Part shown: in pieces, positions 45,037 through 56,200 of the stretch
How the letters are laid out: the number at the start of each line of letters is the position of its first letter
Numbering within the stretch: the stretch's first letter is position 1
From: Moniliella sp. 'wahieum'
Lineage: Eukaryota; Basidiomycota; Moniliellomycetes; Moniliellales; Moniliellaceae
Assembly (NCBI GenBank): GCA_003971905.1
Contig: RSEE01000009.1
Span: 744,001-808,000 of the forward strand
Reading direction: 5' to 3'
DNA length: 64,000 nt
The notes under the pieces: model-generated
Told to the model about the DNA's origin: nothing
Database searches by the model: none
What the model saw: only the letters and a program-made list of their open reading frames with translations
Position numbers and translations under genes: made by a program

Positions 45037-46321
45037 CGTGTGAGCAGCTGGAGCAGGACTGAGCGCACCGAGCGGCTCAGGCTGAGCTCAGCTCTGGGCT
45101 CTGGGCTCCAAATTTCCGACACCCAATCATTTACATCACTACTAGTCAGTACTCAGTTACTCAGTCCCAATTAAGGCTCGAGTCAAACCCCTGGCCTCCT
45201 TCGGCCCCTGTTACTTGTTGCAGCAAACCCCAAAAAATGCATGGAACAAAAGCACAAAAAATGTGGCAGTTCTGGCTGCTCTGGCGCTGTTTCCGGTTGC
45301 CTGTCACATGCATGTCACATGTCGTGCATCCCCCATGTTCATGCCAATCACTTACACCCCACGTCACACGTCACCGCGTCCAACGTGTGATTTACTGATT
45401 ATTGGACTGGCTCCCCAACTAAGCGATATGCCTTTAATGGGCATAGCAGGGCATATGTGTAGCCCCTATATGCAAGATACTAGATGGCCATACAAGCCGG
45501 CCCCACCTGTCTTCTCGGAGCTGACGCGCTAACGTGTGTGACATGTGACACAGCGTTGTCCATCTTATTTCCGTGTCCACATCCCCGCATCCCGCAATTG
45601 CATTAAACACGCCAACCATTTACTATTCATCGAATTCATCTCTCAGCCACAATAAGACCACAGTGTAGAATTTATATGTTGTGCATCTCCCCGGGTTGCC
45701 GTAACGCGTAACGCGTAAGCCCTGTGATCTTATGTTTGACTTTTGACTGGAAAGCTGCTTGAGCTCGAGCTTCCTCGAGCTTTCTCATGCCTTTTTACTG
45801 AGCCAAAGTTTGAGCTTTCCGTCCAGCGTTGTTGCGCTGCGTATACTGTTCTGCCACTCTTTCTCCCCTGTGCACCCTACATGGAATCGATAACAACCGT
45901 GCCTGGACAAGCTTGACAACCCTGGCGGGCCTTGGCAGCCTGAGATGTGGTCGCATCCCGATGTCAAGGTTAAGCGGAACGGCAATCAAGGACTTTGGAT
46001 ATCAATAGACGATATAAGGATTGAATACTGTGGTGAGCGAAATAGTGCCCGTGTGTTGTTCACCCAAATCCGCTCGAGGGGGTGGGTCATTATTTTGGGA
46101 TGCAGTAGAGGGCCTTCTTTTTCCAATTGGAAAGCAACAGGCTATTAGATCCAAGCACGTGCAGGGGAGGTCACCTCTCCCAAGGATGCCCCGTACTAGT
46201 ACCTACATACGGATTCCCCACAGCCCTCAGAGACCCCCCCCCCCCACCCGTGCCGCGTGCCGCGCGTTCTAAGAAGTAACATGTAAGCTCTGCAAGCTCT
46301 AAGATCAACAAAAGGTGAGAA

Positions 46322-46395
46322 CTGATCGATGATCGATCGACGCGGAGCAGCGAAAACGCCACCAGTAGCCGGTAGCCGGTAGCCGGTAGCCGGTA
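46322..46395. repeat. ATCGAT tract and AGCCGGT tandem heptamer
   Basis: 'tgatcgatgatcgatcga' at 46324-46341, then about four and a half AGCCGGT units at 46365-46395, followed by 'ttaaacgttagcgtacgtta'. Confidence 0.85.
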
Positions 46396-46538
46396 AACGG
46401 TTAAGCTTTAAACGTTAGCGTACGTTAAAAACACGGTTCACATGTTCACATCGAGCATCCGTGTACACCCCGACATGTCAACAACTGAATCTGCATGCAC
46501 AGGTCGTGCGCATGAAACAAGTCATCCTCTGCATGTAG

Positions 46539-46900
46539 ATGCATGATGCATGATGCATGATGCATGGACGGTGGTATGTATGCACCACTTGTGCTTCGCA
46601 AGCGCGAGGAGCAGCTTATGCTTTCCTGCCATTAGAACACGCATCTGTATTTTAGCGGCACGTATATAGCGCGTAGACCTTGGCGCTTAGCCTATAATGA
46701 AACACATTTAAGGCTTCGTTAAAGTGATTCTTACTGTAGTGTTTCGAGTACTTAAACGTTAAACGTTAAGCGTAGCTCTTAGTTCTTAGTTCTAGTTCTT
46801 AGTACTCATTAGGACTTTCCTCTTCACAATTTGCAGCGTAGCCCGCCGGAGATAGACGATCATCGATCACTGATCACTGATCATCGATCATCGATCATCT
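46539..46900. repeat. ATGCATG, AACGTTA and ATCATCG tracts
   Basis: Four overlapping ATGCATG units at 46539-46566, 'ttaaacgttaaacgttaagc' at 46751-46771, and 'gatcatcgatcatcgatcat' at 46857-46900. Confidence 0.8.
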
Positions 46901-47439
46901 CTAATTTCTATATCGGAGTGGGCACAGAATCCGCTAAAAACCCTATTGCTCGCCGACCTGCACGTGACGGGTGGGTGGGGGCTGATTACGCCAACAATCG
47001 ATCGGGCATATGACAAGAGTCGCGTAGTCGCATCGACGCGTCCCTCCACTACGTTAAAATGCCCCCCCCCCCCGTGCTCACTGGCGGTTCCCCATTGCCG
47101 CACCAACGCCCACACTCGCGCACAGTGTCCCTCCCATCCACGCCGAGAGTTGTAGTGTCATGCCCTCGCCCTGGTCACAAGACTGCCGACTGTCCACAAT
47201 GCTTATGTTTTGCAAGACGGATGACCACCCGACGCGTCTCTGCCCTGCCCCTAGCTCCGTTCGGATCCTCCAATGATCGGGAAGGATGGATGAAGGATGA
47301 TCGGTGGTACCGAGGATGGTGGGCTCGATCCATGCAACATGAATTACGACGACCCTGTCACAGGCGGGCCCTGCCAGGGGGCTCGCCCAGGTTTGTGGGG
47401 TACAATCCCTTATAGGTGACGGAAGGACGACTCACGGTA

Positions 47440-47845
47440 GTGTCGGGCTCGGGCTACTTGGTGGATCCGGGGGAAGCTAAGGACGAGGAGGGGCCTTGGG
47501 GCGTGAAGCCGAGGCGGCTGCAGTGTGACAGAAGGCGGCGTATGCACCCGCTTGGGCCGTAGTAACGTGTGTGAAGCCCCTCGTACTTACCGGACGGGTA
47601 GAGGTAGTGGAGGACAAATACTACCAGAGCTGAGGCTGGGCAGGGGCTGCTGTCAACGTGACCGGAAAAGGAACCCACAGGGCGGATGGAAAGGTAGATG
47701 GTGAGGTTGGAAGATGAAGAAGAGGCAGCTAAGTGGGCCGGGGGTTGTCTGTACTGAATCAATTGGCTGTGTGGAAACAGTCAGGAGTTGGACAGGGAGG
47801 CGGGAAGGGACAAGAATGGACGGTGGAGAAAGGATCCCCATGTCG
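47440..47845 (-). repeat. Dispersed repeat family P, copy 2
   Basis: Minus-strand counterpart of 4325-4810, with the two similar blocks in the same order. Upstream on the minus strand (to about 48680) frames such as 'EEVLSDDILYLRTLCSVICF' (47990-47930) look partly coding, but nothing is recognised. Confidence 0.5.
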
Positions 47846-49094
47846 AAGATGCTGACTGTCGGTTGACCCTTTAATTATTGGTAACCCCCTCCTGTCGCCG
47901 CCCATCGTACTGGCATAGATGTTGACAAGAGCAAAGCAGATGACGCTGCAAAGGGTGCGAAGGTACAGAATATCATCCGATAGCACTTCCTCGTGCGTTA
48001 TATATGGGAGGGAATTAACAAATTGCAAGGTACCGGGTAGCCTTGAAGAGTAAACGAGAAGAATGGAGAGGGGAAAATGTCGGCAAGCGTAAGGAAGAGT
48101 CTTCTACACAGTATAACTGGAAGGCGAGTCAGAGGATTATTAAGGGGAGGAGAGGACGTGTCCTGATTTGGACTGTCGGGGAAGGAGAGGATGCTGGGAG
48201 GACACAAGCCGGACAGGAATGAAAGGGAGGAAGGCGCATCACACAGAAAAGGACAACATAGGCTCCAAATCGGAGATGCTTCAACAGCAAGATCGTCGGA
48301 GGGACCTTTGAAGGTCGGACGAATTGTTCCACCCTTTGTTGATGACGATAAGAAACGGCGATGGTTATTGGCACAGTGGATGTTGCGTGGGTAATCCTTT
48401 ACGGGCTGGCTCCCAAAGAAACGGTGCTCCAAAATGCTGCTGGGCCGTGATGCACTTTCTTTTGGGGTCGAGTTCAACAATTAAAAAGTTGATGAGACGG
48501 ACAAGGTCTTTGAACGAAAAATCATACTACAACATGTATTGTGCTTGGTCGTTGTCGCTGTGCTTGAGCAAAATGGGGTGTGATGGACGAGCTTTTGGTG
48601 ATGCGCACGGAATATAGCGTTTTGGGAGAAGAAGAGTGCCTCTCGCTTCTCGGGCGACCGGCGATCCAAAATACAGTCGGGCATCCCCCTAGCGCGTTCT
48701 GAAGCTCAGACGAGAGAGGGAAGTGTCGCTCTGGTCAAATTCCGGTGCCTCTGGGTTTGGCACTTATGGGCATACGCCTCTTGATTGGACCAGGATACAT
48801 TCCCCTCAGGCCCTAAAGGGTGTATGGCCCTAGCTATAGTCAGCTGCCTCAGAGGAGGGAGCATTGGCTCCATCAGGGCCGACATTGCTCATCTTTTGAC
48901 ATACGTCTATAGCAGGTAATAATACATGTGGGATTGGGGCTCGGTACATGTCGTGTTTATCACTCGTGTTGCATGGTAATGCGATCTGTACGTCTATATA
49001 CTTTTGACATAAAAGGCCATCATAAATGAATGCACGCGTCTCTCGTCATGGAAAACATGCAAATACGACTGGCTTTTGAGGTGGACCATCAGCG

Positions 49095-49500
49095 CGCGCT
49101 AATAGGGCGCAACTTGGGAACACTTGGGGTCCTATGGGAGAGATTAGCTGTAAAGCAGCCCTCATCAGACAAAAGCCGTGGAGGTAAAGTGGTGAAGAGC
49201 CACATACGTCTTCTGATTGTTAAGCACATCCAATTGCAAAAGGAGCAATCATAGGTCAAGAAAGGTAACAGATGTGCACCTTCAGACAAAAAGGCGTTAA
49301 GCCAAAGTGAGGAGCCCAAGTCTTCGAGCAAAACATTTGAATGGGGAAAGAAACATCAGGAGACAAAGAGGAGATGGGGAGCCAAACAGGGGGTGCGCAG
49401 CCTGGAAGCACAGAACTCATCCATCCAAATAAGTCAGCGTCACTCTCCGATCAACTCAAGGACCGTGCACAGGGGAACCCTCGCCCTACCCTCTCACATC
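49095..49500 (+). repeat. Dispersed repeat family R2, copy 3
   Basis: 'gggcgcaacttgggaacact', 'agctgtaaagcagccctcat', 'aaagtggtgaagagccacat', then a second partial 'agcccaagtcttcgagcaaa', 'ggtgcgcagcctgg' and 'cacaggggaaccctcgccct', matching 16330-16625 in order. An internal part appears duplicated here. Confidence 0.65.
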
Positions 49501-50654
49501 CACTGGCGCACCCCATCATGGGGATTGGAGATGTTGGGGCTGCACCAGCTCCGACGATGCCGACAAGTCGTGTTGCCTCTCAGATCTCAGAGGCACATTG
49601 TCCGCGAACGCGTAAAATAATCTAAAGGGCGCTGAAAGTCAATCTGCCTCGTCCTCCACGCCCTTGGCATATTCCTCATGATCGGGACATAATATGTTGT
49701 TGGGGAGACGTCTCATGACAACGGCCACAGCAACACCAATATACAGTGGAGACGGGCGATGTTCACCCGAACGTTCGTTCACAGGATGTTCAGGACGCTT
49801 TTATTAGGAGGCTGCATTGTCTGGGTCATAGCAGACCATATCCTTCTCCCGATTGATCGGCGCCCAGCTGAGACAGCCACACCAGGCGATGCATGATGCA
49901 TGATGGTTCCCATTCTGCAACGCCGTGGTGCTCTCCCGGCACAGCAGGTTCAACGTTCGCGACGTTCGCGACGTTTTGACGCGTTAACGTGTTAACCGCC
50001 TTGCAATCGAAGGTCCGACCGAGAGAGGTGGGGTTTTTGTAGTCAGCCGGTCAGGCCCGGTCATCAGTCACGTGTCCTGTGGCTGACCCGGCTGCCCAGT
50101 TCCGCTACGCGTTGCACGCTGAAGGACTGCGTGGACCTGGCGCGCAAGCCATGCGGACCTGGCGGATCCGGAGCAGACGGACGAAGCGACGGGCTGGGAC
50201 AGCCAAGGGCGGTCACCGGTCACCGGTCATGCATCATGCATGCTGGTGAGCGGAGGACCCGGGGGCACACTGCGCCCGAGCTGCAGGCAGCGGTCATCGA
50301 TCTGATCTCAGAGAGCATCATGCATGGCGGCGGCGCGGAGGCATGGGGCGGGTGTGCACTACCGCCGCAAACCAAACTTTGTGGATGCGCCGTTAAGCGA
50401 TGCTCGATACGCGCCGCTGGAACGGCCCATTGGCGGGCAGGCTGGGACAGCACGGAACTGTGCCGCGTGCTGGCAGCGTCGCACCCGGTACGGCCCCTTG
50501 CCTCTGCTTGTCTGCGCCCGCCCGCCGCATTTTTTTTCGGGTCCCCTTGCCGGCGACGGCCGTAGCGGCTGCGGCGGCTGCGACCCCCACCGCCACCTCC
50601 TCCTCCTGCCCCACCACCCTCGCCTCTCCTGCGCGCCCGGTGCGCCCCGCCCCG

Positions 50655-52425
50655 ATGCCACCCATGCGCATCCTCGCTGCTGCGCACCCCTCACGGCCGC
50701 CGCCGTTGTGCGCCGCGTGTGTATATGCTGCCCGGCCCCGGCGCTTCCCGCCCCTTCTCCTCCCGCGCCGCCTTGCCACCTGCGAGCGGCCTGCCCCGCT
50801 CCAGTTCCAGCATGGCGCCTATGGCATTCCCAAGCGCGTGCCATTAAACTCGCCCCTCCCTGCCGCCGCTCGCCCCGAACGCAAGACTGGAGGTGCGCTG
50901 GGCAGTGTTCTGGGCTGGTTCCACCCCCCCTCGCCTCCTCCCGAGCGCGATCCGGACCGAGCTGATGACTCTTCCCTAGCCCCAGCCCCCGCTGCTGGCT
51001 CCGATCCTTCTGCTCTCGCTTCTTCCGCCACATCCCTTTCATCCCACCCCTCCACCTCTGCCTCTCTGCAGACATCACACATGCTCCCGCCTCTGTCCCC
51101 GCCCCCGAGCGGGTGCCCCCTATACCCCGCGACCATGTGGCGCCATATGCGCTACCTCCCTGTCCACCTGGGGCGCCCGTGCGCGATGCACAGGGACGCA
51201 TCTTGCCTGATCATCTGCGCAGCGTACAGGTGGGGGAGGATGCGTTCTTTCTTCGTCCCGATGCCATGGGTGTGGCAGATGGGGTGGGCGGATGGACCTC
51301 TCGGCCGGGGGCCAACGCCGACTTTTTTCGCGACTGTTGATGCACTTCACCTCGGTCGAGCTCTCCCGGTCCGCGGGCTCGCCGACCGTGTCTGCCTGGT
51401 CCCCCACACCTTTTCACCCGCGTCCCTAGTCACTGCACCTGCGGCGGATGTGTGGGCCCTGTGCGACCCTGTGGAGGTGCTGCGCTTGGCGTGGCGGCGC
51501 AGTGTGCGGGTGTTTATGGAAGAAGGCTTGCTTGGTTCATCAACTGCGCTGATTGCGGTTCTCAAGCAGCAGGAGATGCGGATCGCTAATATGGGTGACT
51601 GTGTTCTGCTCCTCATTCGCGATGGAGACATCCTCTTTCGCTCCACCGAACAGCAGCATTCGTTTAACTTTCCACTGCAGCTCGGCATGATGGGAGATAC
51701 GGCGGATGCAGCGCGGACGCGGATGCGAGAGAAGGCGAAGATGGCTTCGATTGCTGCGCGCCTCCGACGTAACGCCCAAACCGCCTCCGAGCAGGGAAAC
51801 AGCGAGCAACACAACATGCTTTTGGCTCAGGCAGATGCCTTGGACCCTGCGCAACACGACCCTTTGGCCCATGAGGACTTGAACGCCCCCCTTCCTTTGC
51901 ACAAGGATGGTATCGACCCCAGCAGGTTCGTGGAGGACGACCTACCTTCCCTGCCGGCCGATCCCGAATGGGACGAGCCGCGGCGAGATGCCGGCCGTTG
52001 GACGATCGCTGTGGTGCCGGGACATTGTCATTTTGGGTTCGGATGGATTGTTAGACAACTTGTTCGACGATGACATTCTCGAAGAGGTTCTCCGTTTCAC
52101 CTCCCCACCTGGCGCTGAAACAGCAGAGACCAATTTCCCTGCAGGAGTGCCGAGCGACTTTAGTCCACAGGCTGTGGCGGAAGCGCTGTGCCGGCGGGCT
52201 AAGTTTGTCGCCGAATCGTCACGGACGATCACGTCGCCGTTTCAGGAACGTGCGATGGAAGAGGGCTTGAATTACGTTGGTGGCAAGAACGACGATATCT
52301 CGGTCCTTGTCTCGGTCATCCAAGCTGCCCCGTCTGCTTCGGCCCATACTGCGCCCGAAACAGGTTCGGCCGACCCGAACGACAATCCCACGCGATCCTG
52401 GTCTCCTATGGCAGCTACGCCTTGA
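50655..52425 (+). CDS. PTC7: Ptc7-like PP2C protein phosphatase, probably mitochondrial
   Basis: Metal-dependent Ser/Thr phosphatase of the PPM/PP2C class. The Ptc7 branch is largely mitochondrial; in yeast it dephosphorylates coenzyme Q biosynthesis proteins. The N-terminus is Arg/Ala/Pro-rich with few acidic residues ('MPPMRILAAAHPSRPPPLCA'), fitting a presequence. Catalytic motifs appear in different frames: 'VGEDAFFLRPDAMGVADGVG' (51231), 'LGSSTALIAVLKQQEMRIAN' and 'MGDCVLLLIRDG', 'DIVILGSDGLLDNLFDDDIL', and 'NYVGGKNDDISVLVSVIQ', which carry the metal-binding Asp residues of the fold. Frameshifts lie near 51110, 51340 and 52020 (G run). A polar insertion of about 90 residues, rich in Ala/Arg/Gln and acidic, separates 'FPLQLG' from the GSDG motif. 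The start at 50655 is the ATG nearest the domain that gives a targeting-like N-terminus. Confidence 0.85.
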
Positions 52426-53505
52426 CACTGGGCCCATTTCCTCCTCTCTCCCTTACTCTATGGTTGGTCTTCCCACCCAAGCCTCGCACGATTATGCTAC
52501 CTATCTCCCAACGCTCTTTCCCCCCTTTCACTTGTCACCCGTCACCCCTGGCTCCGGTCTACATGTCATCTCTGCCCGCCCCTACTGCCTCTTTAGGATG
52601 GGCGTGGGTGTCATTTGCATTTTCCCTTTTGTTTGTTATTCTCTAACACTTCTTTTCCTGGCAGTGTGACATGTAGTAGGCATACTGACAGAAAGCCTGA
52701 AGAAGAGCAGGATAGCTGAGGACAAGCAGAATCACTGAAAACTAGCAGAACACACAGTAGTGTTGATAACGTTGATGCCAGTGCATGGTAATGCAGCGGC
52801 AGGTCGACGATGAGGCTCAGCGTTTCAGCGCAGGCTGAGCGCCCCTGAGGCTCTATTTTGTCGTTGCTTTGATAACGTTGATACGTTAATATTCCTGTGT
52901 GTGTGGGAACTGGGCTTGGCAAAGCGACCTGAGGGAGACCTGACCTCTTGCGACGTACGGAGGCCCCCGCGGAATCGTTGATATGATCTGTTAGACAACA
53001 GAGGCTGTAGTGGTGCCTTGCAGGCATAGACGGATGAGGCCGACTGAAGTGGTTGAGGTACAGCGTACAGCAAAAATACAGCAAAAGCCCTTCGAGATAT
53101 GCCAAGGCCAAGGGAGATCTGAGATCGGACACATGATGCATGATGCCCTCGTGATGTCACATGTTACCTCACATTCTCACATTCCATCTGCTGAGCTCAG
53201 CCTGAGCCATGAGGCTCACGCGCTCACACGACCTCGTTCTCCATCGCCGGAATGATGGTGGGGGGTGGCTTGAGAATCGTCTCGGTGATTGATTGTTTGT
53301 TTTAAATGACCCTAGCCGTCATGCTTCATGATGCATGATGCTGAAGAGCCAACTCTGCCACGTGGCATATGGCTTGGGAACTTGTTTCAACGCTCGCCGC
53401 GGACTTCGCGCTCTACTTTACGTCGAAGCGGACGGACGCGGCCCCTTCCACTCACTGACTCACCACCACCTCTTTCTCCCCCATGCTGGAGGCGGTCAAA
53501 TCTTC
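52426..53505. promoter_or_regulatory. Intergenic region between PTC7 and STE24
   Basis: 3' flank of PTC7 (pyrimidine-rich), then ATGCATGATG tracts at 53132-53141 and 53321-53342 and 'gttgataacgttgatg' near 52758-52770. No gene seen. Confidence 0.4.
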
Positions 53506-55022
53506 ATGGATCACGCCGAGAAATGGGCGGACGACGAGACGGTGCCCTGGAAACCGGTCATTCTCGCTACCGTCCTGCTCGTCTGGGCGTTCGAGACGTA
53601 CGTGGCGCTTCGACAGTACCGCCTCTTCTCACGTCCCACGCCCCCGGCCGCGCTTGCGACCCATGTGGACCTTGACACCTACCACAAGACTTCTTCCTAC
53701 AGCCGCGACAAGGCGCGTTTCAACTTTGTCAAAGGTGCTGTTCATACTGCCACCGTCTGACCCTCATTTACACCAACGGGTTTGCTGCCCTCTGGCGTGG
53801 GGCCGGCGAACTGCTGCAATGGACAGGACTGCTTCCCGACAATGAGGTATGTGGTGGGCACGGAACACTGGGGAAGCTTTGACTGACAGTTCCTGATGTT
53901 GATGTGGTTGCAACTTGGATCCAGATTGTGCGTTCGATCGTCTACGTTTCGGCGATGTTCATCGTCCGGACGATCCCGGACATGCCGCTGGAGATCTACT
54001 ATCACTTTGTCGTCGAGGAGCGGCACGGGTTCAATAAGCTTACGCCGGCGATCTATGTGAAGGACACACTGATATCCGGGTGATGAGTTTTATCATTGGC
54101 TCGCCGTTTATCGCGGCCATTGTTGGATCATCCGATGGGCTGGCGATGCTTTCGCTACGTATGTGGCAGCATTCCTGTTGGTCTGGGTCCTGATTGCTCA
54201 GGTCTCTACCCTTTGTTGATCCAGCCTCTGTTCAACAAGCTCACACCCTGCCCGATGGTTTGCTGCGCGAGCGTGTCTTTGCTCTGGGGCTCGCTCAAAT
54301 TCCCTTTGAAGCACGTCTATGTGATTGATGGTTCACGTCGTTCATCCACAGCAATGCTTACTTATGGCATGATTCCTGGCGGGCCCAAGCACATTGTGCT
54401 GTATGATACCTTGATTGAAAAAGCTACCCCAGACGAAGTGGAGGCCGTTGGCGCATGAGCTGGGTCATTGGTCTCACAAGGACAACCTCAAGCTGTGTGC
54501 GGTTGCCCAGCTGCAAATTTGGTTCCAGATGGCCCTTTTGGCTCTCTTTATCCACAATCACGCCCTCTTTCATGCATTTGGCTCCCCACAGGCCCAACCA
54601 ACGTCCTTCCAGTCCTGGTGGGGATGGAATTGTTCCAGCTGGTTGTGTCGCCTCTGGATACGGTAATTGAGTTTGTGCTGAACGCGATTGTGCGCCGGAT
54701 CGAGTACCAAGCAGATTCGTTCGCATGCCACGCCGCACGCCCTGCTCCTACGCCCTCGAGGTGGAGGAGACTACGAACCAGGCAAAAGCGGTCAACATGC
54801 CGCCCAAGGACGCATTGGCTGTGCTGGAACAGACACTGCCAAAGGATATGCCGAGTTGCTAAAACAAGCGCTGATCAAACTCGGCATCCAAAACCTGTCC
54901 GCCATGCACAATGACCCCTCTACTCGGCGATGCATCACTCGCATCCTACCCTCGCCGAGCGCCTGTTGGCCATCGAACGGATCCAGATCCAGATGCGCGA
55001 ACAGGAGCGCAAGGATCAGTGA
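53506..55022 (+). CDS. STE24: Ste24 CAAX prenyl protease (M48 zinc metallopeptidase)
   Basis: Ste24 is a multi-pass ER/inner nuclear membrane protease that removes the -AAX tripeptide of prenylated proteins, including fungal mating pheromones, and clears jammed translocons. The first membrane span is 'WKPVILATVLLVWAFETYVA'; then 'HKTSSYSRDKARFNFVKGA', a 78-bp intron (53847-53924), 'IVRSIVYVSAMFIVRTIPD', 'YYHFVVEERHGFNKLTP', 'KHVYVIDGSRRSSTAMLTYG', the zinc motif 'HELGHWSHKDNLKL' (HExxH, 54457) and 'RRIEYQADSFA' supplying the downstream zinc glutamate. The end reads 'HSHPTLAERLLAIERIQIQM'. At least seven short indels scatter the frame, but motif order and expected length (about 450-480 residues) are normal. 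Confidence 0.9.
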
Positions 55023-55541
55023 TGAGCGATTGGGATCAGTCATGTCCTTCTTTTTTTCTTGCCTGCCTTCTTCCTGGCCGCTTACCTTTCTCATGATCCC
55101 CTCCTGTTCCCTCACGCATTGCTGGCCTCGTCTGCATCGCATTGTGGACAATGACCTCAATCACTCCTTCCTTCTCGTCTCGTCGCTAGCATTCGTCCGC
55201 TGCCACCTTTTCCAATCGTCTTGAATACTGTCTGGATACATGGTACCCACAATGCATCCTTGCAACCGCCGTCATACCTGCTATGCAAGTCCAGACTTAC
55301 GAAACAAATCGCCTACCCTGTGCAATCATCCTCCCCAATAATCGGAAAGGGCAGCCAAGGCAAGCATCCGAACGTACGAACCTGGATGTTAAGGTAAAGC
55401 GGTAGCGGAGGTGTACGTATGCGAAGCGCTCGTCCTGCTTTCGGCTGAACTGAACGCCAAGCGGCGATCGCGCAGGAGCTAGATAGACTGCACGTCCAGC
55501 GAACCAAGCGGTACCAAAAAGGAAAGGACGCCTTGTCGGCT

Positions 55542-55622
55542 CGAACGACGCAGGGGTCGAACCTGCAACCTCCTGATTACAACCAGTCGTAGTCAGACGC
55601 GCTACCATTGCGCCAGCCGTCC
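55542..55622 (-). tRNA. tRNA-Arg(ACG) with 9-nt intron
   Basis: Read on the minus strand, a full cloverleaf folds. The 7-bp acceptor is GGACGGC with GTCGTTC (two G-U pairs); the D-arm is GCGC/GCGC around AATGGTA; the anticodon stem is TCTGA with TCAGG; the variable loop is 5 nt; the T-arm is GCAGG/CCTGC with loop TTCGACC. The 16-nt anticodon loop resolves into a normal 7-nt loop CTACGAA, anticodon ACG, if nine nucleotides (CTGGTTGTA) after position 37 are the intron. That is the canonical tRNA intron site. Discriminator G. The CCA is not encoded. Confidence 0.9.
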
Positions 55623-55734
55623 CATGGAGGGGATGACGCCTTCTGTGTGTCATGCTCATTCGATCCTGTGACGCCACACTGGTGTAGTGGCGCCGGTAGC
55701 CCAAGTCCGGAACCTTCTGGTTTGTTCCGTGCAA

Positions 55735-55797
55735 TATTCCTTCCTGGCTGGCAGGAATATTCTCTAGCCTCTGTAGCTCATGTGCAATGCAATACAC
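55735..55797 (+). repeat. Short dispersed repeat R5, copy 2
   Basis: Counterpart of 4970-5034, lying about 110 bp upstream of the minus-strand tRNA gene. Confidence 0.5.
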
Positions 55798-56200
55798 TAC
55801 CAACTGCCTGCTCTCTGGTCTATACAGATCCACCGTCTTGATGCACCCACCGGATGGAAGAAAACAATGCCCATGTCGATCTCGTCCTTCGGATGCGCGA
55901 TGATCGATGATCGAGTAACGCGTAACGTGACTGGGCTGTTCAATGTACAACGTACAACGTTCAACGTTCAACGCTTGTCGCTTGTCTGAGAGGGTTCGTG
56001 TTCAATTCTTCAATGTTCTATTCTGCTGTGTCTGAGCAGCGCTTAGGTTGCCCTTAGTATTATTGGCCAGGCCGCGGCAAGCCACCCACGACAGGAGACC
56101 TGGGCGCATTGGCTGGCCCGAGCGAGGAACCTCGTTTCAGCCTGCCATCTTCTTCGATTTTTTCCGTAGCCCCACCACCCCTTCCTGCCATCTTCTCGTC

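Larger units (their letters stand above)
43321..50654. promoter_or_regulatory. 7.3-kb gene-free region between divergent WOPR and PTC7 genes
   Basis: No convincing gene. It contains most of the palindrome-cored tandem tracts of the window, one copy each of repeat families P and R2, and two 12-C runs (46234-46245, 47062-47073). A 118-codon frame at 47059-47415 includes 'CPRPGHKTADCPQC', which is knuckle-like but isolated. As the 5' side of a WOPR gene it may be an extended control region; that is inference. Confidence 0.45.

Noticed and set aside
46857..46900. CRISPR-like array or telomeric repeat
   Set aside because: Units are 7-10 bp, overlapping and without spacers; no TTAGGG-type repeat seen; eukaryotic context.
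46234..47073. Two 12-C runs and an 11-G run (3784-3794) as structural elements
   Set aside because: Single homopolymers of this size are common and their length is unreliable here; no flanking conserved structure.
47059..47415. 118-codon frame with 'CPRPGHKTADCPQC'
   Set aside because: Only part of a zinc-knuckle pattern (the first cysteine is missing) and no retroelement domains nearby; kept only as a note.
55297..55971. 224-codon minus-strand frame across the tRNA-Arg gene
   Set aside because: It reads through a well-folded tRNA gene and has no domain.
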